Source: Eubacterium xylanophilum ATCC 35991
Lineage (GTDB): Bacteria; Bacillota; Clostridia; Lachnospirales; Lachnospiraceae
NCBI RefSeq assembly: GCF_000518685.1
Contig: NZ_JAEB01000017.1
Coordinates: 1-64,000 of the forward strand
Reading direction: 5' to 3'
Length of the DNA: 64,000 nucleotides
The translations under genes and the position numbers were made by a program. The notes beneath the pieces were generated by a model. The model saw only the letters and a program-made list of their open reading frames with translations. It was not told the DNA's origin and ran no database searches. The first letter of the stretch is position 1, and each line of letters starts with the position of its first letter. This document shows, in pieces, positions 17,566 through 25,898 of this stretch.

Positions 17566-17649
17566 ATATATCCGTATCTGTCGATTGCTCACCTGAAAAT
17601 GGGTCTGATCCGCAGCGGTAATACAGAATTGACGCCGGAGGATGATTGA
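17566..17649 (+). pseudogene. Fragment of a P-loop kinase gene
   Basis: A frame without start reads YLSIAHLKMGLIRSGNTELT followed by PEDD and a stop. The kinase at 7970 has ISIDHLKMGLIRSGNTSLTP at residues 25-44. Only this internal piece of about 25 residues remains, with neither the P-loop nor the rest. DNA similarity is moderate, so it comes from a relative and not from that exact gene. Confidence 0.75.
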
Positions 17650-17727
17650 TGCAAACAATAAAAGGGCTTCTGGACCGACAATCGGTATTTGGAGGTAAAC
17701 CATTATGACCACAGCAGAAAGGACGAG

Positions 17728-18417
17728 ATGAAAATGGACTTAATCTGGAATGAGATTGTAACAGAAGAAGATATTTCAAACCTTAACAATTTATACGGAT
17801 ATTTTGAAGATTCTGTCATTGTCAGCATGAATTATATAAGTGGTAATAGTATCAATGATGAATTTGTTGGGGATTTTCATGGCAACAATGATCTTAGAAT
17901 TATGTTTCAGAGATTAGACAGTAATCCATTTTCAATTGAATTGTGGTTTGCGCATACAAAACAAATTAAATTTTTGTTTGTCAATCCTTCCGATAAATGC
18001 CAGATGGATATTATGAAGGCTAAAGTTTGTAGAAATAATAATTCTATTTTCTGGACCATGTGGGATGAGTTCAATCCATATAATGAAGAACATCAAAAAT
18101 TGAACGATGTTGTATTTGTTGAGTCTGAATGCCTGAAGTGGAGAGTAATAAAGGCTAATATGATAAAAACATTGATTTATTTTCCGCCGGAGTATAAAAA
18201 TCTGGCACTAAAAATAAGAGAAAATTATATTGAACATCATCACGGCGAAGTTGATCTCGTTTCTGAAACAGATCAGAATAATATTGAATATGCCAGAAAA
18301 GAGAAATATGACGAGGCTATATTTATAGAGAATATTGATTCGGTTGTTATTCATGACATCAAATCGGGTTACACGAATAGATGTTCAATTTCGGATGTAT
18401 GTTATCACGGAAGATAA
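17728..18417 (+). CDS. Hypothetical protein, 229 residues
   Basis: No family recognised. The product is soluble, rich in aromatic residues and acidic, with LDSNPFSIELWFAHTKQIKF in the middle and an EHHHGEVD patch. The start is uncertain: TTGGAGG at 17689 is a ribosome site for an 8-codon frame (17705-17731), whose stop overlaps ATG 17728 as ATGA, so coupled translation is possible. A second ATG lies at 17734. It lies in a stretch full of gene fragments. Confidence 0.6.
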   Translation: MKMDLIWNEIVTEEDISNLNNLYGYFEDSVIVSMNYISGNSINDEFVGDFHGNNDLRIMFQRLDSNPFSIELWFAHTKQIKFLFVNPSDKCQMDIMKAKVCRNNNSIFWTMWDEFNPYNEEHQKLNDVVFVESECLKWRVIKANMIKTLIYFPPEYKNLALKIRENYIEHHHGEVDLVSETDQNNIEYARKEKYDEAIFIENIDSVVIHDIKSGYTNRCSISDVCYHGR

Positions 18418-18423
18418 TTTAAT

Positions 18424-18546
18424 ATGAATTATGGTGTTATCGAGCAAGAAACATTTTACAGGGAGCAAGATATAGGGCAAGATACAGGGCAAGATAGGGA
18501 ACAAGATCAAATAGGTTCAAAATCGTTAGTTCAAGTAATACAATAG
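18424..18546 (+). CDS. Small ORF with Gln-Asp repeats
   Basis: A 40-residue frame contains REQDIGQDTGQDREQDQ, from a short imperfect DNA repeat built on GGGCAAGATA. No convincing ribosome site precedes it, and a remnant in another frame overlaps its end. It may not be expressed. Confidence 0.25.
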   Translation: MNYGVIEQETFYREQDIGQDTGQDREQDQIGSKSLVQVIQ

Positions 18547-18701
18547 GGAGCTTTGCAAGCAGAGGGATTGTTGCGAATGCAGCATCATCAGGAACTAATA
18601 TATTTAAATGGTATGTAGTTAACTGTAAACGTTCTAAAAAGAGCTTTATTATGAGTCAGGCGCTTTTCTGGTCTGTGGCAGAAGGATATAACTCTGAATA
18701 A
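18499..18701 (+). pseudogene. Gene remnant without start
   Basis: An open frame lacking a start codon reads SSNTIGSFASRGIVANAASS, then FKWYVVNCKRSKKSFIMSQA and LFWSVAEGYNSE before a stop. The composition looks protein-like, but I do not recognise the family. The rest of 18702-18818 holds only the leader of the next gene. Confidence 0.35.
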
Positions 18702-18832
18702 CCAATTTTCTGCCTATAAATTGACACTTTTTAATGATATCCTTGATAAGTCGAAGGAAAATGGGGTATCATTTAAAGAGAAAAAATTGAAGCCAATCTT
18801 TTCCTTTACGAAAGAAAAGGAGGAAAATAATA

Positions 18833-19987
18833 ATGAAGAAAAAAGCAATAATTACGACATTACTATTATTATCATTAACACTTGGGTTGGGAACACAGAG
18901 TTATTCAAAGAAAGTTACCAATACAACAGAAAGAGTTAAGATAGGAGACAATGTTTATAGATATAGAATAGAATATGATGATAAATCGTATTTGACAGTA
19001 GTAACCGGTAAAGGAGCGGTAACAGAAGACATCGAACCATGGGGAGATTTAATAATTGAAACGGGAGTTACCGAAATCCCTGACAATGCAGTTTCAAGAT
19101 CTGGAATAGAAAAAATAACACTTCCAAGCACTTTGAAAAAGATAGGGAAAAATGCATTTAAATCATGTTATAATCTAAAGAAGATTGAGATTCCATCAAG
19201 TGTAAGTGAGATAAATGGTCCGATATTTGATAATTGCTGTGATTTAAAGAAAATAGTGAATAAGTCTTCAGTGACAATTAAAGCTCCTAGGAAAAAGGGA
19301 GTAAATTATATGGGATATACCTACTATGTTGATGGAAAGCCAGCAAAAGAGGTTAAACCAGGAAAAACCATGATTGGTAAGCCTAAAGCTTTCAAACTCA
19401 AATTGAATTTGGATGGAGGTAAGATTAAAGGAAAGAAGACAAAAACATATAAGTTTGGAACCAATATAACGCTTCCAAAAGTAAAGAAAAAAGGGTATGA
19501 ATTTATTGGCTGGAGTGAGAAGAAGAATCATTCTAATGGAGTGAGCAAACTCTGGAGAGACGGAAACTACTATGGAGGAACTCAAAAGAGATATGCTCAA
19601 TTTGCCAAGGTTAAGATTACAGGAGGTAAGAAATCAATCAAGGTTAAGTGTACTAATTATAGTGCAAGAAACTTTATTGTATACTATGCAACCAAGAAAG
19701 ATAGGTCTGATGAAGTTTCATATAGCATACAGAACTTCAATAATAAAGTATACGGAATCAAATCAGATGATCCTAAGAATACAAGAGTAGTTCTGAAGGG
19801 AAAGTACAAATACTTCAAGAAAAACCCTCATAAATCAGTGGTTGAGGCATGCCTTCCTGGTATGAAATCAAACAAGAAGTATTATGTTAGACTAAAGTAC
19901 TGGGATAGTTACGATGGAACATCAGATGATGATACAAATTACGGATACAGCAATGATTTTGGTAAGAAGGCAGTGAAAGTAAAATAA
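18833..19987 (+). CDS. Secreted BspA-like leucine-rich-repeat surface protein
   Basis: AAGGAGG precedes the ATG. Residues 1-25 are a signal peptide (KKK, then a Leu-rich core). A short leucine-rich-repeat block of the BspA type follows: EIPDNAVSRSGIEKITLPST and AFKSCYNLKKIEIPSSV. After it comes an InlB-type B repeat, LDGGKIKGKKTKTYKFGTNI and GYEFIGWS. The C-terminal 130 residues are a beta-rich, very basic domain. No LPXTG or anchor is visible, so the protein is secreted or loosely wall-bound. The long Lys-rich stretches may bind wall polymers (inference). It is followed by a strong terminator. Confidence 0.87.
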   Translation: MKKKAIITTLLLLSLTLGLGTQSYSKKVTNTTERVKIGDNVYRYRIEYDDKSYLTVVTGKGAVTEDIEPWGDLIIETGVTEIPDNAVSRSGIEKITLPSTLKKIGKNAFKSCYNLKKIEIPSSVSEINGPIFDNCCDLKKIVNKSSVTIKAPRKKGVNYMGYTYYVDGKPAKEVKPGKTMIGKPKAFKLKLNLDGGKIKGKKTKTYKFGTNITLPKVKKKGYEFIGWSEKKNHSNGVSKLWRDGNYYGGTQKRYAQFAKVKITGGKKSIKVKCTNYSARNFIVYYATKKDRSDEVSYSIQNFNNKVYGIKSDDPKNTRVVLKGKYKYFKKNPHKSVVEACLPGMKSNKKYYVRLKYWDSYDGTSDDDTNYGYSNDFGKKAVKVK

Positions 19988-20000
19988 TGAAATTTATCAT

Positions 20001-20026
20001 AAAAGAGTGCAAGATTGCACTCTTTT
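20001..20026 (+). terminator. Rho-independent terminator of the BspA-like gene
   Basis: AAAAGAGTGCA, loop AGAT, TGCACTCTTTT: a perfect 11-bp stem with A and T runs on both sides, so it could act in either direction. Confidence 0.9.
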
Positions 20027-20101
20027 ATGCATTCTAGGGATGATGATAAGCTTCAGGAGATGGTTGAGAGCATTAAGAAGCCTAAAAAAACGTGCTTATG
20101 A

Positions 20102-20130
20102 TTGAAATGGAAGAAGCTATGTGGTATAAT
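20102..20130 (+). promoter_or_regulatory. Promoter of the Phd/RelE pair
   Basis: TTGAAA (20102-20107), 17-base spacer, TATAAT (20125-20130). It lies 52 bases before the antitoxin start. Confidence 0.65.
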
Positions 20131-20182
20131 TTAAATTGTAAATGGCACAATTTTATCTAAATTATGATAGAGGAGTGATAAT

Positions 20183-20440
20183 ATGATTCAGATTAGACCA
20201 GTTTCAGATTTAAGGAATAAATTTACAGATATCGAAAACATAGTGAAAAGTGGAGAGCCAGTATATCTTACTAAGAATGGATATGGCTCCATGGTAGTGC
20301 TCAGTATTGACGCATACTCACGCTTAACTGATAATACTGAACAAGCATTGGACATTGCAGATAGATTTGCTGAAGAAACAGATGAAAGATATTCTCATGA
20401 TGAAGTTTTCTCTAAGCTGAGAGGTGCAATAAATGGATGA
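20183..20440 (+). CDS. Phd/YefM-family antitoxin
   Basis: The 85-residue protein begins IRPVSDLRNKFTDIENIVKS followed by GEPVYLTKNGYGSMVVLS, the N-terminal DNA-binding fold of Phd/YefM. The acidic C-terminal tail would wrap the toxin. It should repress its own promoter. The toxin gene starts inside its last codons, the usual antitoxin-first overlap. Confidence 0.92.
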   Translation: MIQIRPVSDLRNKFTDIENIVKSGEPVYLTKNGYGSMVVLSIDAYSRLTDNTEQALDIADRFAEETDERYSHDEVFSKLRGAING

Positions 20441-20756
20441 TCAATATGATTTGAGATACTTGCCACTTTTTTATCAAGACATGCATGAGACAGTAACTTA
20501 TATTAGTGATGAATTACTAAATCCTAATGCGGCAAATGATTTGATTGATGAGGTAGAAAATGCAATATTAGAGCGTTTACCATTTTGTGAAAGCTTTGAG
20601 CAATACCATTCAATTAAAGAGCGTAAATATCCATATTATAGGATATATGTAAAGAAATATGTCATCTTTTATGTAGTTATATCGGAAGGCAATCATAAGA
20701 TAATGGAAGTCAGACGATTACTTCATGCATATCAGGATAGAGATAGTATTATCTAA
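20433..20756 (+). CDS. RelE/ParE-family toxin
   Basis: The 107-residue product overlaps the antitoxin end by 8 bases. LRYLPLFYQDMHETVTYISD, then PNAANDLIDEVENAI, the Arg/Lys-rich centre and EVRRLLHAYQD fit the RelE/ParE superfamily. Members either cleave mRNA on the ribosome or inhibit gyrase; the sequence does not decide. The pair is intact and lies in the cassette-like array, where it could stabilise neighbouring DNA. Confidence 0.9.
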   Translation: MDDQYDLRYLPLFYQDMHETVTYISDELLNPNAANDLIDEVENAILERLPFCESFEQYHSIKERKYPYYRIYVKKYVIFYVVISEGNHKIMEVRRLLHAYQDRDSII

Positions 20757-20902
20757 AGGATGTGTTTGATTTTTTTAGCTGTGTTTCCGCCAAACTTCTG
20801 CTGATTTAAAGAAACCATTCAAACCGGAACATTTTCGATGAATGCTGGGAGTTCGTCATTTCTTGGTTAAAAACTAATACAAACGAATTGGATGGAGTAC
20901 GA

Positions 20903-21373
20903 ATGAAAAAGAAAATTGGTACTGTTTTTATAATATTTTTGATTTTGATTGTTCTATCCCATGTAGTAATATATGTTGTCAACAATCATATTGCAAAAGG
21001 GATGGAGCGACAATTGCTTGATTGCCCCCTTCCGCCAAATAGTGAGATGCTTGATTCTGCTTCTATTGCGGGGAAAATGCAAGGTAACGGAAATGGGATG
21101 CAATGGTTCGGTATCATACTTATTAAGAGTGAAATGAACGAGGATGAATTGTCAAAATGGTATAATAGCCGTGTGAATACAGAAGGAGCAGATGAAGAAA
21201 TCTATGTCATAAAACAGGAAGCGCCTGAAATATTCGAGTACGGAAATTATCGCTTTAAGAATTATTCCGGTGAAGACCATTGCTATCAGATTCAGTTCTT
21301 CAAAAATATTCCTATTGGATTTGAAACATCAATATGGGAAGAGTTTTTAAACAATGACCTGCGTGGTCATTGA
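20903..21373 (+). CDS. Single-pass membrane-anchored protein, copy of 9913
   Basis: The 156 residues differ at only about 10 positions from the product of the gene at 9913. The N-terminal anchor helix and the acidic external domain are retained, so both copies may be functional. The ATG at 20903 is chosen by alignment with the other copy. The shared DNA extends past the stop. The upstream region is different, so each copy has its own promoter. Function unknown. Confidence 0.75.
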   Translation: MKKKIGTVFIIFLILIVLSHVVIYVVNNHIAKGMERQLLDCPLPPNSEMLDSASIAGKMQGNGNGMQWFGIILIKSEMNEDELSKWYNSRVNTEGADEEIYVIKQEAPEIFEYGNYRFKNYSGEDHCYQIQFFKNIPIGFETSIWEEFLNNDLRGH

Positions 21374-21388
21374 TAAATGTGTGTTTAG

Positions 21389-21490
21389 GAGAAAAACTAT
21401 GATGAGCTATTTTTAAAGAGTACACCGGCATTGGATAGACTTCTTGCAGAGTCTGAACTTCCGGAAAAGAAACCAAAGAAAGTAAAATGA
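21389..21490 (+). pseudogene. Small gene remnant behind the duplicated membrane gene
   Basis: An open frame without start reads EKNYDELFLKSTPALDRLLA followed by ESELPEKKPKKVK and a stop. Its end matches the end of the small ORF at 10410-10505 in the same relative position. The ATG that would correspond to that ORF (at 21400) stops after five codons. Confidence 0.4.
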
Positions 21491-21547
21491 AACGGATAAA
21501 TCGATGTTTTACGAGGTGAATATAAGAAATCATAGAGGAGATGGAAA

Positions 21548-22066
21548 ATGACAGACAAATTAAGGGTTAGAGAGGTTCGGATAAGCGATGCGAGTGATCT
21601 TTCTGAAATCTATTCGTACTACGTTCATGATACTGCTGTGTCATTCGAGTATGAAGCGCCATCAGCGGATGAGTTTATTAAGAGGATAGAGTATACCACA
21701 GAAAAGTATCCGTATCTGGTTTGTGAGAAGGATGGTTTGGTGGTAGGATATGCATATGCCGGAGCTTATAGTGCGAGAGAAGCATACAGGTGGACTGTAA
21801 GCACCTCGATTTATGTAGATAGAGATCACCGAAGAGAAGGGATAGGCTCGTTATTATATGCATCATTAGAACATGAACTGAAAAAGCAAGGAATCGTCAA
21901 TCTTCTTGCAGGTGTAGCATTTAACGATAAAGAAGATGAATATCTTTCTCATGATAGCTATAGATTTCATCTTAAGGAAGGATATTCTGAGGTTGCACAT
22001 ATGAAATCTGTCGGCAAGAAGTTTGACAGGTGGTACGATCTGCTGTGGTTCCAGAAGAAGATATAA
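21548..22066 (+). CDS. GNAT acetyltransferase of the phosphinothricin (PAT/YncA) type
   Basis: The 172-residue protein starts LRVREVRISDASDLSEIYSY and has the PAT-type motif TAVSFEYEAPSADEF. Further on come YPYLVCEKDGLVVGYAYAG and the acetyl-CoA loop DRDHRREGIGSLL. These mark the PAT/YncA subgroup, which acetylates phosphinothricin, methionine sulfoximine or similar amino-acid analogues. The end FHLKEGYSEVAHM fits too. Its ATG follows AGAGGAG. The riboswitch of the next gene begins right after its stop. Confidence 0.9.
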   Translation: MTDKLRVREVRISDASDLSEIYSYYVHDTAVSFEYEAPSADEFIKRIEYTTEKYPYLVCEKDGLVVGYAYAGAYSAREAYRWTVSTSIYVDRDHRREGIGSLLYASLEHELKKQGIVNLLAGVAFNDKEDEYLSHDSYRFHLKEGYSEVAHMKSVGKKFDRWYDLLWFQKKI

Positions 22067-22190
22067 ACGCAATGCGCATTGCAGAGTGTGCTAGAGCCGG
22101 TAGGTAGCCCGGCCGTCTCATTGTTTTAATGAGGTAAGTAACCTGCCCCTCCGGGTTGTCCATTCTTTGCCTGTAAAAGTTTAAGGAGGG
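22067..22190 (+). promoter_or_regulatory. YjdF (azaaromatic-sensing) riboswitch
   Basis: This block is far more GC-rich than its surroundings. It has GCGCATTGC pairing near its start, a GCCGGTAGGTAGCCCGGC segment, the hairpin CTCATT/AATGAG (22117-22133) and CCTGCCCCTCCGGGTT, and it ends at AAGGAGGG before the start of a YjdF-family gene. yjdF-motif RNAs lie in this place and sense azaaromatic compounds, acting on translation. The identification rests on position, the gene behind it and the pattern; I could not run a covariance model. Confidence 0.85.
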
Positions 22191-22196
22191 AACGAT

Positions 22197-22613
22197 ATGG
22201 ACAAGATGAGTGGAAAGCTCACGATATTTTTTGAGAATCCTTTTTGGATAGGAGTTTTTGAAGAGGTGTATGATGGAAAAATGTCAGCTTGTAAGGTGAC
22301 ATTTGGCTCGGAACCTAAGGATTACGACATCAAAGACTTCATTCTCAAACATTATTTTGAGCTTAAATTCAGTCCGGCTGTAAATGTGGAACTGAAACTT
22401 AAATCTGAAAATCCGAAGCGAAGGCAACGGAATGCTAGGAAGGAAATGCAGGGGCATGGTATTGGAACTAAGTCCCAACAGGCATTACAAAAGCAACGTG
22501 AGGAAATGAAGGTGGAACGCAGACAGATTACGAAAGAGATGCGAGAAGCCAAAAAACAAGAACAGTTCGAGCTTAAGCAGCAAAAAAAGAAGGAGAAACA
22601 CAAAGGTCATTAA
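22197..22613 (+). CDS. yjdF: YjdF family protein
   Basis: The 138-residue product starts KLTIFFENPFWIGVFEEVYD, then KVTFGSEPKDYDI, NPKRRQRNARKEMQGHGIGT and KSQQALQKQREE. It ends Lys-rich KKKEKHKGH. This is the complete YjdF family pattern. The protein's role is unknown, but it is induced with the azaaromatic riboswitch and is thought to help with toxic nitrogen heterocycles. The long charged C-terminal helix may bind nucleic acid (inference). It has its own ribosome site within the riboswitch expression platform and a terminator after it. Confidence 0.92.
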   Translation: MDKMSGKLTIFFENPFWIGVFEEVYDGKMSACKVTFGSEPKDYDIKDFILKHYFELKFSPAVNVELKLKSENPKRRQRNARKEMQGHGIGTKSQQALQKQREEMKVERRQITKEMREAKKQEQFELKQQKKKEKHKGH

Positions 22614-22622
22614 GTGATTCTC

Positions 22623-22664
22623 AAAGAGCGGCAGGAATAGAGATATTCTTTGCTGCTCTTTTTG
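22623..22664 (+). terminator. Rho-independent terminator of yjdF
   Basis: AAAGAGCGGCA pairs with TGCTGCTCTTT (one G-T pair) across a 17-base loop and is followed by a T run. Confidence 0.8.
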
Positions 22665-22673
22665 TGTTATGGG

Positions 22674-22696
22674 CTTTTGGACAATTTGTCCAGAAG
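22674..22696. repeat. Small inverted repeat
   Basis: CTTTTGGACAA and TTGTCCAGAAG face each other with almost no loop. The core resembles the hairpin at 400-425. It may be a relic terminator or a dispersed palindrome. Confidence 0.4.
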
Positions 22697-22783
22697 TCTG
22701 TTTGGGTAAAATGTAAAGCTTTTTGCCAAAATCAATGGTGCCTTGTAAAGAAATGTGTTAAGATATTATTGAGGTGATGGTAA

Positions 22784-23533
22784 ATGGCAGAGCAGAATGT
22801 CGAATTTGATGAAAACAATGATGATATTTCCCTTGCGGATAATCAAACAAGAGTGTTTTTGGTTGATTATGAAAATGTAAAAACTCAAGGGTTGAATGGA
22901 ATTGTGAAACTCACAGAGAATGATACGGTTTGCATCTTCTATAGCGAGAATGCAGATAGTATGACTTTTGGACTTCATAGAAGACTAATGGAGACAAAGG
23001 CTAATGTTCAGTATCAAAAGGTTGAGGTAGGAAATAAGAATGCATTGGATTTTCAGTTATCGTCATACTTGGGGTATGTGATATCACAGAACAAATCTAA
23101 TGGTGTTACAGATTGTTTATACTACATAGTAACAAAAGACCAGGGATTCTTATGTTTGAAGAATTATTGGCATAGAAGGCATGCAAATGTTTATCAGGTG
23201 GAAGATGTTACCGGGAATCGTGAAGTGACCTCTGAAAAGAAAGAAACTGCAACAACCGAGAAGAAGGAAACAACAAAGAAGCAGGAAACAACAAAGAAGC
23301 AGGAAGTAAAGCCGAAGGAAACAAAGGCTGCTCCTAAAGATCCGATGGTAGCAAAGGTGGAAGCTTTGTTAAAGGATAAGGAAGATGTAGAGTTTGCGGT
23401 TAAATGTATTAATCACTATAAGACTAAGTCTGGTGTAAACAATGGTTTGACAAAACATTACAAGGATAGTAAGAAAGCTAGCGAAGTGTACAATGCAATC
23501 AAGCCATTGATAGCGGATAAAAAGGGGAAATAG
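22784..23533 (+). CDS. NYN/PIN-like nuclease-domain protein
   Basis: The 249-residue protein has RVFLVDYENVKTQGLNGIVK (about residues 23-42), NALDFQLSSYLGYV and YYIVTKDQGFLCL. These are the three acidic blocks of NYN/PIN-like RNases: the Asp in VDYENV, in ALDF and in TKDQGF. A Lys/Glu/Thr-rich linker with KKET-type repeats (about 145-185) leads to a small helical C-terminal domain. Metal-dependent RNA cleavage is predicted from the motifs; the target is unknown. Starts at GAGGTGATGGTAAATG. No partner gene is adjacent. Confidence 0.8.
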   Translation: MAEQNVEFDENNDDISLADNQTRVFLVDYENVKTQGLNGIVKLTENDTVCIFYSENADSMTFGLHRRLMETKANVQYQKVEVGNKNALDFQLSSYLGYVISQNKSNGVTDCLYYIVTKDQGFLCLKNYWHRRHANVYQVEDVTGNREVTSEKKETATTEKKETTKKQETTKKQEVKPKETKAAPKDPMVAKVEALLKDKEDVEFAVKCINHYKTKSGVNNGLTKHYKDSKKASEVYNAIKPLIADKKGK

Positions 23534-23576
23534 TGATAATACGTACGAGTGGATGACAATAATATTTTGAGTTTAT

Positions 23577-23613
23577 ATGTCGCAATACGCTTTTGTAAAG
23601 TGGATTGCGACAT
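23577..23613. terminator. Hairpin after the NYN gene
   Basis: ATGTCGCAAT (23577-23586) pairs perfectly with ATTGCGACAT (23604-23613) over a 17-base loop. It has a weak T tail. It may terminate transcription or be a protein-binding palindrome. Confidence 0.5.
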
Positions 23614-23665
23614 TGTTTCAGTTTACCTCATTGGCGCCTTTCTTTGTTTGGAAACCTCATATTTG

Positions 23666-23711
23666 TTTCGCAAATTTTAGATTTGATTAATTTTGCGAAA
23701 TGAGTTATAAT
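23666..23711 (+). promoter_or_regulatory. Promoter within a TTTCGCAAA inverted repeat
   Basis: TTGATT (23683-23688), 17-base spacer, TATAAT (23706-23711). TTTCGCAAA (23666-23674) and TTTGCGAAA (23692-23700) bracket the -35 element, which suggests an operator. The same pair of half-sites follows the gene at 24918-24953. Confidence 0.6.
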
Positions 23712-23734
23712 TTATTAGAGGCGGTGATGTTGAA

Positions 23735-24931
23735 ATGAAACTAATAAAAAGAGATCACTATCTAAATAGTCTTTTGGCAGTAAAGAATGTCCCTGACATA
23801 AAGGTAATAACAGGGGTACGAAGAAGTGGTAAATCTAAATTGATGGATGCTTTCATAGATTTGATATCTGCTGATGATAAGTCTAATATTGTCAGAATCA
23901 AACTGAACTTAAAAAAATTTGAGAAGCTTTTGGATGCGGATAGACTTTATGAATACATAGAGCAGCAGTATGTTGAAGATAAGATAAATTATCTTTTCGT
24001 TGATGAAATTCAGCTATGTGATGGCTTTGAACGTGTAATCAATAGTATTTACGAAGAAGAAATCTATGATATTTATCTTACCGGATCAAATGCATTTCTT
24101 TTGTCAAGTGATTTAGCTACATTGTTTGGTGGAAGGGTATATGAGATAAGTTTATATCCATTTTCGTTTGATGAATACCTTTTGTACTACCCTTCAAAAG
24201 ATATAGATGAAGCCTTTGATTGTTATGTAAAAAAAGGTGGGATGGCTGGATCATATCTTTATAGGACGGAAGAAGATGCTAGAAAATATGTTAATGGCAT
24301 CTATAGGACCACTATTGCAAAGGACATCGTAAAAAAATTTAAGATAGAAAATGAAGATCTTTTGATAATGATTGGAAACTATCTTATGGATAACGTTGGC
24401 AATCAGACTTCGATAAGGAATGTGGCGACCAAACTAACCTCGGGTACCTACAAAACCAATGATAAGACAGTAGGGGCATATATGAGTTATTTTTGTAAGT
24501 CATTTCTTTTTTATCCAATCCAGCGTTATGACATAAAGGGAAAACGGTATTTAGAATCAAATAAAAAGTATTATCTATCTGATTTGGCTTTTCGTTTTTC
24601 TGAGATAGGAACAAAAAATGCTGATTATGGACATCTATATGAAAATATAGTTGCAATAGAGCTTTTAAGACGAGGATATGAAGTATATGTAGGCAAATTA
24701 TATGAAAAAGAAGTGGATTTTGTTGCAATCAAAGAAGGAGAAAAAATCTATATTCAGGTATCTGATGACATATCCAGAGAAGATACATTTAAGCGTGAGG
24801 TTTCACCACTTTTAAGTATTAATGATGCTTTTCCGAAGGTATTGATAGCTAGAACCAAACATGAGGAAAGTCAGTACGAAGGAATAAGGATTTTGGATAT
24901 TGCGAGATGGCTTTCTGTTTCGCAAAAATAA
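23735..24931 (+). CDS. DUF4143-type AAA ATPase
   Basis: The 398-residue product has IKVITGVRRSGKSKLMDAFI (Walker A), YLFVDEIQ (Walker B) and IYDIYLTGSNAFLLSS (sensor 1). The following DUF4143 region contains KKYYLSDLAFRFSEIGTKN, and YEKEVDFVAIKEGEKIYIQV is a PD-(D/E)XK nuclease-like strand with Glu-Val-Asp-Phe and a Gln. This is the large family of single-gene ATPases common in gut anaerobes, whose role is unknown. It is monocistronic, with its own promoter, and its last codons overlap a TTTCGCAAA half-site. Confidence 0.9.
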   Translation: MKLIKRDHYLNSLLAVKNVPDIKVITGVRRSGKSKLMDAFIDLISADDKSNIVRIKLNLKKFEKLLDADRLYEYIEQQYVEDKINYLFVDEIQLCDGFERVINSIYEEEIYDIYLTGSNAFLLSSDLATLFGGRVYEISLYPFSFDEYLLYYPSKDIDEAFDCYVKKGGMAGSYLYRTEEDARKYVNGIYRTTIAKDIVKKFKIENEDLLIMIGNYLMDNVGNQTSIRNVATKLTSGTYKTNDKTVGAYMSYFCKSFLFYPIQRYDIKGKRYLESNKKYYLSDLAFRFSEIGTKNADYGHLYENIVAIELLRRGYEVYVGKLYEKEVDFVAIKEGEKIYIQVSDDISREDTFKREVSPLLSINDAFPKVLIARTKHEESQYEGIRILDIARWLSVSQK

Positions 24932-25027
24932 AAATAGTTTAAATATGCGAAATCACAGCTAAGGAATTATTTAGGCATGGTACGAAACCGGAACAATTGT
25001 GGATGTGAGTTTTGAGGTGACAAGGAG

Positions 25028-25867
25028 ATGATTGAACAAACTATGGAACATGGATTACGACACAACGGGGAATATGTGATTATTAACGATCATAAGATTC
25101 ATATTTACCGGGCTGGGAATAAAAATGCTCCGAAACTTTTGTTTATGTCTGGCTCAGGCACAGTGGCGCCGGTATATGATTTCAAAGTATTATATCAGAA
25201 GCTGCTGAGCGACTTTGAGGTAATTGTAATTGAGAAATTTGGATATGGATATTCGGATTTATACAATGCCTCAACCGATGTTGATTCATTGATTTCTTAT
25301 CATAGAGAAGCCTTAGACAAAGCAGGGATAGACGGACCATTTATTCTTTTGCCTCATTCATTGTCTGGGCTTGAGGCAATACGATGGAAACAAACATATC
25401 CAGAGGAAATTAAAGCTATTGTAGGACTTGATATGGCAGTTCCTGCGCAGTATTTAAGTTGGGGACAGGAAGAACTTGATAAAAAAACAAAGCTAATAAT
25501 TAAAATGCAGAAGCTTCATAAGAAAGGTCTGTTATTTTGGTATCCACTGAATAAACGTGGATTGAGTAAAGATGATATTAGTCAGCTAAAGCTTCTTTGG
25601 AAGAGAAATGGAATGAACGATTGTTATATCGATGAAGCAAGAAATGTTTTGGACAATGCTAAGCTCGTCGATAAAACCGGCGAAGTAGATTGTCCAATTT
25701 TGATGTTTGTATCTGATGGTAAGCAAGTATCGGCGAATTGGATTCAGTATCAGAACGAGTTTGCCAAACGTAATAATGCAAAGATTATTCAACTAAACTG
25801 TGGACACTATGTGCATTATTATGAGAGTGATTGCATCAGTGATGAAATCAAGAAGTTCATTAAATAA
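25028..25867 (+). CDS. Alpha/beta hydrolase
   Basis: The 279-residue protein has LLFMSGSGTVAPVYDFKVLY (oxyanion region), the nucleophile elbow LLPHSLSGLEAIRW with Ser in HSLSG, an Asp in MFVSDGKQVS and the catalytic His in LNCGHYVHYY. All three members of a hydrolase triad can be placed. A cap domain of about 70 residues lies in the middle. The substrate is unknown. It has GAGGTG 8 bases before the ATG. A broken methyltransferase gene follows after 31 bases. Confidence 0.88.
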   Translation: MIEQTMEHGLRHNGEYVIINDHKIHIYRAGNKNAPKLLFMSGSGTVAPVYDFKVLYQKLLSDFEVIVIEKFGYGYSDLYNASTDVDSLISYHREALDKAGIDGPFILLPHSLSGLEAIRWKQTYPEEIKAIVGLDMAVPAQYLSWGQEELDKKTKLIIKMQKLHKKGLLFWYPLNKRGLSKDDISQLKLLWKRNGMNDCYIDEARNVLDNAKLVDKTGEVDCPILMFVSDGKQVSANWIQYQNEFAKRNNAKIIQLNCGHYVHYYESDCISDEIKKFIK

Positions 25868-25898
25868 TTTTAATGCGAAAGATTAAAGGAGGAGAAAA

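Noticed and set aside
18721-18939. 72-codon frame before the BspA-like gene
   Set aside because: It overlaps the signal-peptide region of the secreted protein in another frame and lacks a proper start; the later ATG has the AAGGAGG.
22067-22190. tRNA or rRNA fragment
   Set aside because: The GC-rich block first looked like a stable RNA gene, but there is no cloverleaf, and the YjdF gene behind it explains it as a riboswitch.
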